Source: Actinomycetales bacterium (lineage in GTDB: Bacteria; Actinomycetota; Actinomycetes; Actinomycetales; Dermatophilaceae). From it: a stretch of DNA of 34,950 nt. Below are positions 7,935 to 16,302 of this stretch, one piece after another. Position 1 is the first letter of the stretch. Every line of letters starts with the position of its first letter. A model generated the notes under the pieces. It ran no database searches. It was given only the letters and a program-made list of their open reading frames with translations, and had not been told where the DNA came from. Made by a program: the position numbers and the translations under genes. The stretch lies in NCBI GenBank assembly GCA_012729695.1, contig JAAYCP010000103.1, positions 1-34,950 on the forward strand, in the 5' to 3' direction.

Positions 7935-8116
7935 CTTCTCCTCGGTCTGGGGAGGACTGAAGCGCTCGCCCGGTCAGCAGTCGGACGCCGACGAGCTGGT
8001 CCTCGATCGGAGAGCGTCCCAAGCCCTCGCACAGGCAGGTCGCCGGCTCGGACCGTGGAGCCTTTGACCGTCTGCCTCGAAGCCGCCTCGCAGCCCTCTG
8101 ACCGAGAGCACGGCGC

Positions 8117-9481
8117 CTACTCCATCGTGTGCTCGGTGTGCTCCTTGACCGGGATCATCACCGCGAACCCGGCAGCCAGGACCAGGACGATGCCGAGGAT
8201 GCCCCAGTACTGCGTGTTCTCCCGGCCGGTGATGAGCGACCCCAGCCAGATGAAGAGGCCGAACGCCGCCGGTGAGAGGAACGAGACGACCCGGCCGGTC
8301 GTCGCGTAGAGGCCGAAGATCTCACCGCTCTTGCCCTGCGGGATGAGGCGGGCCAGGAAGGAGCGGGACGCCGCCTGGGCCGGGCCGACGAAGATCGTGA
8401 GCAGCAGCCCCAGGATCCAGAAGACCTGCTTGCCGCCATCGTGGAAGACGAAGATGAGCAGGCCGAGGGCGACCAGTGACGCCAGGCAGATGAGGATGAC
8501 CCGCTTGGGTCCGATCCGGTCGTCGAGCATGCCGAAAGCCATCGTCGCCAGACCCGCAACGATGTTGGCGGCGGCGCCGAAGATGATGACCTCTCCGGCG
8601 GAGAGCCCGAACGTCCCGGCCGCGAGGATCGCCCCGAAGGCGAAGACGCCGGCCAGCCCGTCCCGGAAGAGGGCCGAGGCCAGCAGGAAGTACACGGTGT
8701 GACGCGAGACGACCCACAGGCCGGTGATCGACTTCCAGACGAGCTTGTAGGAGTCGACGACGCCGACCCGGGGTGCCCGCTCTCGCGGGCGGTCCTTCAG
8801 GACGAGGAAGGCCGGGATGGTGAAGGCAGCGGTCCACAGCCCGCACACGAGCATCGAGACCCGGATGTCGAGGGACTCCTCCCCCGTGACCCCGAAGAGC
8901 CCGACGTCGGGCTGGATGAAGAGGAAGTACAGCAGGAGGAGGACGACGATCCCGCCGAGGTACCCCATGCCCCAACCGAAGCCCGACACCCGTCCGACCG
9001 TCTTGGGCGTGGCCACCTGGTCGATGGTGGCGTTGTAGTTCACGCCGGCGATCTCGGAGATGACCGAGCCGGCGGCCAGGAGGAACAGGCCCAGGACGAG
9101 GTATGCGGGTTCCGGCTTGACGAGGAACAGCGAGGCGGAGAGGGCGGCCAGGACCCAGGTCTGGATCCGCAGGTTGCGCACGGTCTTGCCGGAGCGGTCG
9201 GAGTTCTGTCCGAGCACCGGAGCCAGCAGAGCGACGAAGAACCCGGCGAGCGCCGTCGAGACCGAGAGCATCATCGACGTGTAGTTCGTCTCGCCGAAGG
9301 CGCTGCTCGTCAGGTAGACGGAGAAGACGAACGTCGTGATGACGGTGTTGAACGGCTGGCTACCCCAGTCCCACATGCCCCAGGCGATGACCTTCTTCTT
9401 CGAGGTCTCGCGATTGCCCTCCAGGGCGGTGGGTCCGGTCAGTTCAGCCGGAACGGCGGGATCCGCTGGAATCGAAGTCAC
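8117..9481 (-). CDS. MFS transporter, UMF1/Atg22-like family
   Basis: This protein of about 454 residues has 11-12 hydrophobic helices. The opening KKVIAWGMWDWGSQPFNTVITTFVFSVYL is the typical start of the Atg22-like (UMF1) branch of the major facilitators: an A-W-x-x-Y/W-D-W-x-x-x-x-F-x-T pattern. GYLGGIVVLLLLY in mid-protein and RIGPKRVILICL also fit. Members export amino acids or unknown solutes; the substrate here is unknown. The open frame allows ATG at 9487. I prefer GTG at 9481 because a TACCGT hexamer lies exactly 7 nt before it and no ribosome binding site exists for either. It is convergent with the M15 peptidase gene across about 180 bp in which I see no strong terminator. Confidence 0.85.
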   Translation of the reverse strand: MTSIPADPAVPAELTGPTALEGNRETSKKKVIAWGMWDWGSQPFNTVITTFVFSVYLTSSAFGETNYTSMMLSVSTALAGFFVALLAPVLGQNSDRSGKTVRNLRIQTWVLAALSASLFLVKPEPAYLVLGLFLLAAGSVISEIAGVNYNATIDQVATPKTVGRVSGFGWGMGYLGGIVVLLLLYFLFIQPDVGLFGVTGEESLDIRVSMLVCGLWTAAFTIPAFLVLKDRPRERAPRVGVVDSYKLVWKSITGLWVVSRHTVYFLLASALFRDGLAGVFAFGAILAAGTFGLSAGEVIIFGAAANIVAGLATMAFGMLDDRIGPKRVILICLASLVALGLLIFVFHDGGKQVFWILGLLLTIFVGPAQAASRSFLARLIPQGKSGEIFGLYATTGRVVSFLSPAAFGLFIWLGSLITGRENTQYWGILGIVLVLAAGFAVMIPVKEHTEHTME

Positions 9482-9488
9482 GAGCATG

Positions 9489-9494
9489 ACGGTA
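9489..9494 (-). promoter_or_regulatory. -10 element of the UMF1-type MFS gene (leaderless start)
   Basis: TACCGT on the minus strand ends 7 nt before GTG 9481. The ATG at 9487 would be only 1 nt from the hexamer and would lie upstream of the expected transcription start. Confidence 0.45.
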
Positions 9495-9821
9495 GCGACT
9501 CAGCGGCCTCAGTGGTGCCAGGGCGTGGACAAGCCGTGGTGTGTCGTCCAGGGACCGGTCCCGTACTGCGCCGTACGACGCCCTTCCCGGCCTTCCGAGC
9601 CACCCGGAGACCCCGTCGACAGCCCCTGCCGCACGGCACATGTGACCTTCGCAGCACGGATGTGACAGCAAGGTTGCCTAACCGGTAACTTAGAGGCTTT
9701 AGGTGGGACGAGCGCGTCCGCGGTCCAACGAGGCTCCGCCGGAAGCGCCAGTGCGCGGAACACCAACGCCGCTGTCACCGTTGTCCCTCTTGAGACACCC
9801 CAGCAACCCCTAGGGAGAACC
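9495..9821. other. Intergenic region between divergent MFS gene and rbpA
   Basis: No credible gene is seen in these roughly 330 bp. The region holds a perfect 12-bp palindrome, GGGACCGGTCCC, at 9551-9562, flanked by GTAC-TGCGCC-GTAC at 9563-9576, and then the rbpA promoter at 9662-9691. The stretch from 9692 to 9810 is probably the rbpA 5' untranslated leader, about 120 nt long. I see no obvious riboswitch in it. Confidence 0.6.
9662..9691 (+). promoter_or_regulatory. Promoter of rbpA
   Basis: GTGACA (9662-9667) and TAACTT (9686-9691) are separated by 18 bp. The -35 matches TTGACA at 5 of 6 bases. This would give a leader of about 120 nt before the rbpA ATG. Confidence 0.5.
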
Positions 9822-10178
9822 ATGGCAGAGCGAGCCCTGCGCGGAACTCGACTCGGCGCCTTCAGCATGGAGAGCGAAGAGAACGTCGTTCCCAGCGAGC
9901 GTCAGATCACCACATACATGTGCAGCAACGGTCACAAGATCGAGTTGCCCTTCTCGGTCGAGGCGGAGATCCCGCCGACCTGGGAGTGCCGCTGCGGCGA
10001 GAACGCACTGCTCCAGGGTGGCGACGCCCCCGAGCTCAAGCCGGTCAAGCCGGCCCGTACGCACTGGGACATGCTGCTCGAGCGGCGATCAATTCCCGAG
10101 CTCGAGGAGCTCCTGGAGGAGCGTCTGCAGCTGCTGCGCGCCTCCCGCGGCGAGAAGCCGACCAAGCGCACCGCCTGA
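9822..10178 (+). CDS. rbpA: RNA polymerase-binding protein RbpA
   Basis: The 118 residues are close to the usual 110-125. The N-terminal tail starts with MAERALRGTRLGAFSMESE. The core zinc-ribbon-like barrel has YMCSNGHKIELPFS and PTWECRCGENA (CxxxH and CxC), and the basic linker KPARTHWDMLLERRSIPELEELLEERL leads into the sigma-interaction helix. RbpA binds RNA polymerase and the group I and some group II sigma factors and stabilises open complexes in actinobacteria. The ATG is preceded by a good GGGAGAA. Its neighbours fxsA, ppm and lnt match the conserved Mycobacterium arrangement (rbpA next to ppm1 and fxsA). Confidence 0.97.
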   Translation: MAERALRGTRLGAFSMESEENVVPSERQITTYMCSNGHKIELPFSVEAEIPPTWECRCGENALLQGGDAPELKPVKPARTHWDMLLERRSIPELEELLEERLQLLRASRGEKPTKRTA

Positions 10179-10195
10179 TTGGTGCGCCAGCCGAT

Positions 10196-10837
10196 CTAGT
10201 CGACGACTTCGCCACGCACCGTGGCGCCACCGGCCCCGGAGGGACCCGACGGTCCCCCGGGGCCGTTCGCTGTTCCGGGGCCGTTCGCCCTTCCGGGGCC
10301 CTTCGCCGCTCCCGGGCCGTTCGGTGTCCACGTGCCGCCACCCTGAGCGCCGTCCCGGACGACGCTCTCGGCCTCCCAGGTCTGGACGCGGATCCGATGC
10401 ACGGTCCCGGACACCCGCCGCCCGACGAGGTATGCGAGGGTCGCCCGCGCGAGCGGGCGCGTCACCGGCAGGAGGAACAGGAGGGCGAGCAGGTCGGTGA
10501 GGAACCCCGGGACCATGAGCAGCACCCCGCCGGCGAGCACGAGCGCGCCGTCCGCCAGCGGCTGAGGCTCACGACGCTGCGGACCACCGATGGCATCCGG
10601 CCGCAGCGGGATGTCCTCGACGGTCTGACGCAGTTGCTGCCAGGAGCGGCGACCCTGAAGTCTGACGACCCACGCCCCGAGCACCATGCCTGCGACGATG
10701 AGGCCGAACGTGGCCCAGCCACCGAGCTGCCGACTGACCACCACGATCGTGACGATCTCGAGGACGGGCAGGACGATGAAGAGCAGGACGAGCACCATGC
10801 GGACGATCCGTCCGGTGGTCAGATAGGGCTGCGGCAT
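10196..10837 (-). CDS. fxsA: FxsA family membrane protein with Gly/Pro-rich tail
   Basis: The first 150 or so residues have three to four hydrophobic helices and the FxsA pattern: VLLFIVLPVLEIVTIVVVSRQLGGWATFGLIV, then GALVLAGGVLLMVPGFLTDLLALLFLLP. In E. coli FxsA overproduction relieves F-plasmid exclusion of phage T7; its normal role is unknown. The C-terminal tail (about residues 165-213) is a low-complexity GPG repeat with the pattern x-x-N-G-P-G-x-A, with a matching GGGGCCGTTCG repeat in the DNA near 10255-10325. It is the last gene of the lnt-ppm-fxsA run, 31 bp after ppm, and converges on rbpA with only 17 bp between the stop codons. Confidence 0.88.
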   Translation of the reverse strand: MPQPYLTTGRIVRMVLVLLFIVLPVLEIVTIVVVSRQLGGWATFGLIVAGMVLGAWVVRLQGRRSWQQLRQTVEDIPLRPDAIGGPQRREPQPLADGALVLAGGVLLMVPGFLTDLLALLFLLPVTRPLARATLAYLVGRRVSGTVHRIRVQTWEAESVVRDGAQGGGTWTPNGPGAAKGPGRANGPGTANGPGGPSGPSGAGGATVRGEVVD

Positions 10838-10868
10838 ACGTTGTTCCAGGTTCTCGTCGGCCCAGCGC

Positions 10869-11660
10869 TCAGAGCCGGTGCCAGCGTTCCCGACCGAGCA
10901 GGAGATCCTGGACCTGCGCGGCCCGGTGGGCGAGTCCCCACCGGGTGATCCGCCGGAGGGACTCGCGGGCGATGTCCGGACTCATCTTGGAGGCGCCCAG
11001 CTCCCGCTCGACGAAGGTGATGGGCACCTCGGTCACCGTGAGACCGGCCCGGACGGCGCGCACCGTGAGGTCGACCTGGAAGCAGTAGCCCTCCGAGGCG
11101 ACCCGGTCCAGGCCGATCGTCTCCAGGGCACTCGCGCGGTAGGCGCGGTAGCCGGCCGTCGCATCGTGCACGGGCATGCCGAGCAGCATCCGCGTGTAGA
11201 GGTTGCCGCCGACCGAGAGTGCCTTGCGGCTGAGCGGCCAGTTCTCGACGGCTCCCCCACGGATCCACCGGCTCCCGATGACGACGTCGGCGTCCTCCAG
11301 GGCAGCGAGGATGGCGTGGAGGTGGTGCGGCTGGTGGGAGCCGTCGGCATCCATCTCGACCATGACGTCGTAGCCCTGGTCCAGCGCCCAGCGGAACCCG
11401 TGCAGGTAGGCCCGGCCGAGCCCCTCCTTGCCGGCGCGGTGCAGGACGCGCACCTGCGGGTCACGAGCGGCGTAGTCGTCGGCGATCTGTCCCGTTCCGT
11501 CAGGGCTGTTGTCGTCGAGGACAGTGATGTCCACCGACGGGATCTCCGAGCGGACCGCATCGAGGATCCTGGGCAGGCTCTCCCGCTCGTTGTAGGTCGG
11601 GATGAGCACCACGACGCGCTCGATGGGGCGGCGGTGGTCAGCGGGAGACGACGTGGCCAC
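10869..11660 (-). CDS. ppm: Polyprenol monophosphomannose synthase (DPM1-like glycosyltransferase family 2)
   Basis: The protein has 263 residues from GTG 11660. VVVLIPTYNERESLPRIL begins the GT-A fold and VLDDNSPDGTGQIAD follows. VEMDADGSHQPHHL contains the DxD-type metal-binding aspartates. RKALSVGGNLYTRMLLGMPVHDATAGYRAYR and FVERELGASKMS are typical of dolichol/polyprenol-phosphate mannose synthases. The reaction moves mannose from GDP-mannose to polyprenyl phosphate, giving the lipid donor for lipoglycans and protein mannosylation. The GTG is preceded by AAAGGGG at good spacing and sits 10 bp after the lnt stop. In mycobacteria the two activities are fused in Ppm1; here they are separate genes. 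Confidence 0.9.
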   Translation of the reverse strand: MATSSPADHRRPIERVVVLIPTYNERESLPRILDAVRSEIPSVDITVLDDNSPDGTGQIADDYAARDPQVRVLHRAGKEGLGRAYLHGFRWALDQGYDVMVEMDADGSHQPHHLHAILAALEDADVVIGSRWIRGGAVENWPLSRKALSVGGNLYTRMLLGMPVHDATAGYRAYRASALETIGLDRVASEGYCFQVDLTVRAVRAGLTVTEVPITFVERELGASKMSPDIARESLRRITRWGLAHRAAQVQDLLLGRERWHRL

Positions 11661-11670
11661 AAGGCCCCTT

Positions 11671-13245
11671 TCAGGCTCGATGAACCCGGTCGGAGATGTC
11701 ACGACCGGGTGCCAGCACGATACCTCGGGAGCGACGGCGCTCCAGCACGTGCCGGCCCAGGAGGGGGAGCAGTGCGCCCACGGCCAGCACCTCGGGTATG
11801 CGGCCGAGACGATCACTGATCGTCACCCCGGAGCGGACCACCGGGGAGTCGACGATCTGGTGGGCGGTGAACAGCTCGCTCACCTCACCCGTGGAGCCGT
11901 CCGGTCGGATGAAGGCACTCACCCCGACCGTGGAGACGTGGGCGACCGAGCGCGCGTGCTCGATCGCCCGGATCCGGCTGATCGCGAACTGCTGCTCGGC
12001 CTCCGCGGAGTAGCCGAAGGTCGCATTGTTGGTCTGGACGATGAGGAGTGAGGGCTCTTCACCGGCCTCGGCGAGCACGTCGCGCATGAGGTCGTCGTAG
12101 GCCACCTCGAAGCAGATGGTGGGCACCGCTCGATAGCTGCGCCCCTCCCCCGCGTCGATCTCGAAGACGACCGGCTCGGTGCCCGCCACGAAGTCGCGAC
12201 GGACCAGGTCCACCTTGTCGGAGAAGATGCGGAAGAAGGAGCGGAAGGGGATGTACTCGGCGAACGGCACGGGGTGCTGCTTCGCGTACTGCTCGACCTC
12301 CTCCTCGCTCGTCGGGCCCCCGGGGCGGAAGAGCACCGACACGTTGGCCACGGTGGTCTCCGACCGACCGACGACGGCCCCGACGAGGACGGGCGCCCGG
12401 GCGGCGGAGACGGCCTCCTGGATCACTGCGGAGGCGTCGGCGTTGCGGAACGGGTCGATGTCGGAGGAGTTCTCCGGCCAGATGACGAGGGACAGGTCCT
12501 CGGGCCGCCGCTCCCCCACCTGCTCGAGCGCGAGCAGGGTTCCCTGCGCGTGGTTGTCGAGGACGGCGCGACGCTCCGCGTTGAAGTCCAGGCCGGGTCG
12601 CGGCACGTTGCCCTGCACCAGCGCCACGGGAACGGGCGTCCCGGAGGTGGGACGCGGAATTGCCAACCCGCCGGCCACCGCGAGGACGGCCGCACTCACG
12701 GCGACAGCCGTAGCGGCCGAACGGCGCAGGTCGGCCCGCCAGATCAGCCGGGCCAGCGCATACAGACTCGCCCCGACGACCGCGACGACGAAGGTGACGC
12801 CGGGGGCCCCGGCGACCGAGGCCCAGGACGCCAGCGGGCTGTCGGCCTGGCTGAACGCGATCCGGACCCAGGGAAACCCGCCGAACGGCGTCGTGGAGCG
12901 GAGCAGCTCCGAGCACACCCACGCCAGGGGGGTCATGAGGACGACGTGCCGGGTGAGGGTGAGGAAGAGCCCGAGGATCGCGAGGTAGAGCGACTGCAGG
13001 ACGGCGAGAGCCATCCAGGGCAGGACCCCGACATAGATCCCCGACCACTCCAGGGTCGGGATGAAGAAGACGAGGCCGGCCACGAGACCAAGGAGCGCAC
13101 CGACCCGGGGCCGTGCGCCGGCCACTGCACCCGTGAAGAGCGCGATCCCCCCCGGAGCGGCCCACCACCAGTTCACGGTGGGGAAGGCTGTGTACAGCAC
13201 GCCTCCCGAGGCTGCGGCGAGCAGCAGGCGGATCAGGAAGGGCAC
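11671..13245 (-). CDS. lnt: Apolipoprotein N-acyltransferase
   Basis: The 524 residues have an N-terminal membrane domain of six helices (about residues 1-200) followed by a carbon-nitrogen hydrolase domain. The catalytic triad can be read directly: Glu258 in WPENSSD, Lys322 in AKQHPVPFAEYIP and Cys378 in TICFEVAYDD. Lnt adds the third acyl chain to the N-terminal cysteine of lipoproteins at the outer face of the membrane. A final membrane helix follows (about residues 482-500). The GTG at 13245 is preceded at 6 nt by TAGGCT without a Shine-Dalgarno sequence, suggesting the lnt-ppm-fxsA mRNA is leaderless. Confidence 0.95.
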   Translation of the reverse strand: MPFLIRLLLAAASGGVLYTAFPTVNWWWAAPGGIALFTGAVAGARPRVGALLGLVAGLVFFIPTLEWSGIYVGVLPWMALAVLQSLYLAILGLFLTLTRHVVLMTPLAWVCSELLRSTTPFGGFPWVRIAFSQADSPLASWASVAGAPGVTFVVAVVGASLYALARLIWRADLRRSAATAVAVSAAVLAVAGGLAIPRPTSGTPVPVALVQGNVPRPGLDFNAERRAVLDNHAQGTLLALEQVGERRPEDLSLVIWPENSSDIDPFRNADASAVIQEAVSAARAPVLVGAVVGRSETTVANVSVLFRPGGPTSEEEVEQYAKQHPVPFAEYIPFRSFFRIFSDKVDLVRRDFVAGTEPVVFEIDAGEGRSYRAVPTICFEVAYDDLMRDVLAEAGEEPSLLIVQTNNATFGYSAEAEQQFAISRIRAIEHARSVAHVSTVGVSAFIRPDGSTGEVSELFTAHQIVDSPVVRSGVTISDRLGRIPEVLAVGALLPLLGRHVLERRRSRGIVLAPGRDISDRVHRA

Positions 13246-13251
13246 CGCGTC

Positions 13252-13257
13252 AGCCTA
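13252..13257 (-). promoter_or_regulatory. -10 element of the lnt-ppm-fxsA operon
   Basis: TAGGCT on the minus strand ends 6 nt before the GTG of lnt, the same layout as other leaderless genes in the window. Confidence 0.55.
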
Positions 13258-13366
13258 TGTCAGCCAGTGCCTCGCCCAGGTCGTGGCCCACCGGTGCCTG
13301 CCACGACCCAGAGCTCGCCAACGGACGCCCCCGTATGCCGGGCCTGGCTCGCGCAGGATCTCGACC

Positions 13367-13753
13367 TCAGGGGACGACGACCACTCCGCGGGCCGTCGTG
13401 GCCACGATCGGGGGGTCGAGGACGTCGGCAGCAGAGTCGGACCGCTCGGGGTTGCCGCGGGTGACGACGCGGACCTCGAACTCCATCTCCCGGCTCCGGG
13501 TGCCCGCACGCACGATCCGCGCCTCGATCTCGAGGCAGTCTCCGGCCCGGACGGGAGCCTTGAACTGGACGTCGGAGTAGCTCGCGAACAGTCCCTCGTC
13601 CCCGTCCGTGCGGATGCACAGCTCGGTGGCGACATCGCCGAAGGCGGCGAGGCTGTAGGCGCCGTCGACGAGGTTGCCCGCGTAGTGCGCGTGGCTGTAG
13701 GGCACGTAGCGGCGGTGCGTGACACTCTCGCCGACGAGGTGGTCGTTGCTCAT
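13367..13753 (-). CDS. kal: 3-aminobutyryl-CoA ammonia-lyase (hotdog fold)
   Basis: This 128-residue hotdog-fold protein begins with SNDHLVGESVTHRRYVPYSHAHYAGNLVDGAYSLAAFGDVATELCIRTDGDEGL. This is the characteristic opening of the Kal enzymes of lysine fermentation, which deaminate L-3-aminobutyryl-CoA to crotonyl-CoA and ammonia. VQFKAPVRAGDCLEIEARIVRAG is the usual hotdog strand pair. Length fits the family (about 125-145). Its ATG overlaps the kamE stop as ATGA, so it is translationally coupled. It is the last gene of the minus-strand lysine cluster. The alternative is a related MaoC/thioesterase-type hotdog, but the context supports Kal. Confidence 0.87.
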   Translation of the reverse strand: MSNDHLVGESVTHRRYVPYSHAHYAGNLVDGAYSLAAFGDVATELCIRTDGDEGLFASYSDVQFKAPVRAGDCLEIEARIVRAGTRSREMEFEVRVVTRGNPERSDSAADVLDPPIVATTARGVVVVP

Positions 13754-14682
13754 TTCTTCCCTTTGCTTCCGGCGGTGCGCCCCCGGGCGGTGCGCCCCCG
13801 GCCCGCGGACCGGGCACGGTCTCGCGCTCGTTCCGGGGCGTGGTCGGGGGCCCTTTCTGGGGCATGGACGAGGGCGTGGACGAGGTAGGAGGCGACCTCA
13901 GCAGGCGTCGTCCCGCGACCGAAGACGCGATCCACCCCGAGCGCCGCGGCGGACCCCTCCTCGAAGCGCGGGCCGCCGACGATGAGGTGAGGCACCTGCC
14001 CCTCCGGGAACGCCTCCCGGAACGCCGCGGACATCGCGGTCGTGTTGTGGATGTGCGCGTCGCGCTGGGTGACGACCTGGGAGATGAGGACCGCGTCGGC
14101 CTTCAGCTCCTTGGCCGACTCGACGAGGTCCGGGATGAGGACCTGGGCGCCGAGGTTGTGCACGGACATCTCGCGGTAGTACTCGAGGCCCTTCTCCCCC
14201 GCGAACCCCTTGATGTTGAGGATCGCGTCGATACCGACGGTGTGGGCGTCGGTGCCGATGCACGCGCCCACGACGACGAGCTTGCGGCGCAGGTGCTTGC
14301 GGATCGCCTGATTGACCTCCTTGGCGGAGAGCAGCTCGTACTCCCGCTCGGCGACCTCGATCTCGCGCAGGTCGACGAGGTGACGGACCGAGCCGTAGAG
14401 GATGAAGAAGGTGAAGTCCGGGCCCACGGCCTTGGCGTGCACGAGGAGCGCAGGGTCCATGCCCATCGCCTGGGCCAGTCGGACCGCTGCGGCCTCGGCC
14501 CGCTTGTCGTGCGGCAGGGGCAGCGTGAAGGAGACCTGGACCATGCCGTCGCCCGTGGTGTCGCCATAGGGCCGCACGAGTGGCCCGGGAAGGGTTTCCG
14601 TCTCCAGTGTCTGGCCGCCGTGGGGCCCGGTCACCGGCTCGTCGGCCTTCGTGGGCCGTCCTGTGCTGGTTGCTGCGCTCAT
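13750..14682 (-). CDS. kamE: Lysine 5,6-aminomutase beta subunit
   Basis: The protein has 310 residues. GTDAHTVGIDAILNIKG includes the base-off cobalamin motif D-x-H-x-x-G (Asp145 to Gly150, with His147 as cobalt ligand). Lys158 matches the lysine that holds pyridoxal phosphate in the Clostridium sticklandii enzyme, 11 residues after the histidine. The N-terminal part supplies the dimerisation segment and the rest is a Rossmann B12 domain. With KamD it moves the terminal amino group of beta-lysine to carbon 5. The last 45 or so residues are an unusual Ala/Pro/Arg/Lys tail (APERAPDHAPERARDRARS and on) beyond the normal end of the family. Starts and stops overlap kamD and kal by ATGA. Confidence 0.94.
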   Translation of the reverse strand: MSAATSTGRPTKADEPVTGPHGGQTLETETLPGPLVRPYGDTTGDGMVQVSFTLPLPHDKRAEAAAVRLAQAMGMDPALLVHAKAVGPDFTFFILYGSVRHLVDLREIEVAEREYELLSAKEVNQAIRKHLRRKLVVVGACIGTDAHTVGIDAILNIKGFAGEKGLEYYREMSVHNLGAQVLIPDLVESAKELKADAVLISQVVTQRDAHIHNTTAMSAAFREAFPEGQVPHLIVGGPRFEEGSAAALGVDRVFGRGTTPAEVASYLVHALVHAPERAPDHAPERARDRARSAGRGRTARGRTAGSKGKK

Positions 14683-16271
14683 CGTGTCGCTCCCGTCTCG
14701 AGCAGCTCGATGGCCGGGTTGTCGTAGCCGGGCGCCTTCCGGAACACGCCGTCCAGTCCCTTCCCCTTCTCCGGTGGGCGCTTCATAGCCCCGAAGGTCC
14801 CGTCGGCGATGGCGGCCAGCAGCGGCGGGTGACCGGAGCTGTCGCGGTGGGAGACGATCTGCTCGAGCAGGTTGACGGCCTCGTGGAGCACCTGACGTGC
14901 CCGCGTCTGGACCAGCCCGTCCCGGGGCGGATGGAAGTCCTCGACCAGACCCCCGGCGGCGTCCATGACGTAGCGGACGTTCTGCAGCGCGAGGTCCCGG
15001 TCGGAGAGCCAGGGGGTGACGACCGCCTCGGTCATCATGCCCACGAGCAGGATCCCCTGGCCGGTCATCGCCCCGACCAGGTTGAAGAACCCGTCCAGTA
15101 GGTAGCCGCGGAAGATGTCGCCGGTCATGTGCTTGGTGGGCGGCATCCACTTCAGGGGTGCGTCGGGGAAGAGCTGTCGGGCGAGCAGCGCGTGCGCGAG
15201 CTCGAGGCGGAAGCTGTCCTTGAGGGAAGGGTCGATCTCGAAGGCGTGGCCCAGGCCGAGCTGCCAGTCCTCGAGCCCGGCCTCCTTGGCGAAGTACTCG
15301 TTGAGCAGCTGGCTGACGGTGACGGTGTGCGCGGCCTCCACCGCGTCAGCCGTCGTGAGGTAGTTGTCCTCCCCGGTGTTGATGATGATGCCGGCGCGGG
15401 CATGGACCTGCCGTGAGAACCGCTGGTCGACAAAGGTCCGGATCGGGTTGATGTCGCGGAAGAGGATGCCGTACATGCTGTCGTTGAGCATCATGTCGAG
15501 GCGCTCGAGGCCGGCGAGTGCGGCGATCTCCGGCATGCAGAGACCGCTCGCATAGTTCGTCAGCCGGATGTAGCGTCCGAGCTCCTTGCTCGTCTCATCG
15601 AGCGCCGCCCGCATGAGCCGGAAGTTCTCCTGGGTGGCGTACGTGCCGGCATACCCCTCCCGCGTCGCCCCCTCCGGGACGAAGTCGAGCAGCGACTGGC
15701 CGGTGGAGCGGATGACGGCGATGACGTCGGCACCCTCACGGGCGGCAGCCTGCGCCTGCGGGATGTCCTCGAGGATGTCGCCCGTGGCGACGATGAGGTA
15801 GATCCACGGGGTGCGCGGCGGGTTCCCGTGGCGCGCGATGAGGCGCTCGCGGTTGCGACGCTGGGCATCGATCGTGCGGATGCCGCGGGCGACCGCCGAC
15901 CTGCTCCGCCGCCTCACCGTTGTGGCAGCACCCTTCTGTGGGATGCGGAAGCCCACTCCCCCGGCTGCCGCCTTCTGGGCCAGGGTGAGCAGATCGGAAG
16001 CCACGCCACGTTCCAGGGCGTCCCAGACCGGCATGGTCACCCCGTGCTCCAGGCCGACGTCCGCGCGGACGGCGTCGACGAGGTGGTTCACCCAGGGGAC
16101 GTTCTCGTGGTCGGCACCGGAGAGCCCTGCCAGTCGCAGGGTTGCCCGCTCGACGCTGACGGTCGAGTGGTTGCGGGCCAGGTCGACGACGGGCCGACCG
16201 GCCTGACGGGCCAGGGTGCGGGCCCGCCGCACGACAGCGGGATCGAGATCGAGGACGGAACGGGAAGTCAC
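14679..16271 (-). CDS. kamD: Lysine 5,6-aminomutase alpha subunit
   Basis: The 530 residues match the usual size of about 515-530. Recognisable family blocks are WIYLIVATGDILEDIPQAQAAAREGADVIAVIRSTGQSLLDFVPEGATREGYAGTYATQENF, then INTGEDNYLTTADAVE and PTKHMTGDIFRGYLLDGFFNLVGAMTGQGI. These form the TIM barrel that binds PLP and closes over adenosylcobalamin held by KamE. Substrates are D-lysine or L-beta-lysine; with kamA present, beta-lysine is likely. The GTG start lies 7 nt after a TAGATT hexamer with no Shine-Dalgarno sequence, so kamDE-kal has its own promoter. The last four bases overlap kamE. Confidence 0.95.
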   Translation of the reverse strand: MTSRSVLDLDPAVVRRARTLARQAGRPVVDLARNHSTVSVERATLRLAGLSGADHENVPWVNHLVDAVRADVGLEHGVTMPVWDALERGVASDLLTLAQKAAAGGVGFRIPQKGAATTVRRRSRSAVARGIRTIDAQRRNRERLIARHGNPPRTPWIYLIVATGDILEDIPQAQAAAREGADVIAVIRSTGQSLLDFVPEGATREGYAGTYATQENFRLMRAALDETSKELGRYIRLTNYASGLCMPEIAALAGLERLDMMLNDSMYGILFRDINPIRTFVDQRFSRQVHARAGIIINTGEDNYLTTADAVEAAHTVTVSQLLNEYFAKEAGLEDWQLGLGHAFEIDPSLKDSFRLELAHALLARQLFPDAPLKWMPPTKHMTGDIFRGYLLDGFFNLVGAMTGQGILLVGMMTEAVVTPWLSDRDLALQNVRYVMDAAGGLVEDFHPPRDGLVQTRARQVLHEAVNLLEQIVSHRDSSGHPPLLAAIADGTFGAMKRPPEKGKGLDGVFRKAPGYDNPAIELLETGATR

Positions 16272-16276
16272 GCCTC

Positions 16277-16302
16277 AGAATCTAGCAGCCACGGCAGATT
16301 CT
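16277..16302 (-). promoter_or_regulatory. kamD promoter -10 inside a 7-12-7 inverted repeat (candidate operator)
   Basis: AGAATCT (16277-16283) and AGATTCT (16296-16302) are perfect inverted copies 12 bp apart. The -10 element TAGATT on the minus strand (16279-16284) overlaps one arm and ends 7 nt before GTG 16271. A protein bound here would cover the promoter. The word CAGATTCT at 16295-16302 recurs at 20868-20875 in the kamA/kdd intergenic region. Confidence 0.6.

Noticed and set aside
7935-8116. Small gene or terminator between the M15 peptidase and MFS genes
   Set aside because: Only a weak 5-bp stem (TCCTC with GAGGA near 7940) is visible and the open frames have no start context or motif.
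9671-9682. GGTTGCCTAACC as an iron-regulator (DtxR/IdeR) box before rbpA
   Set aside because: Only the outer four bases of each arm match and the inner bases do not; it lies within the promoter spacer and rbpA is not known to be iron regulated.
10255-10330. GGGGCCGTTCG repeats as regulatory DNA
   Set aside because: They lie inside the fxsA coding region and encode its Gly/Pro-rich tail.
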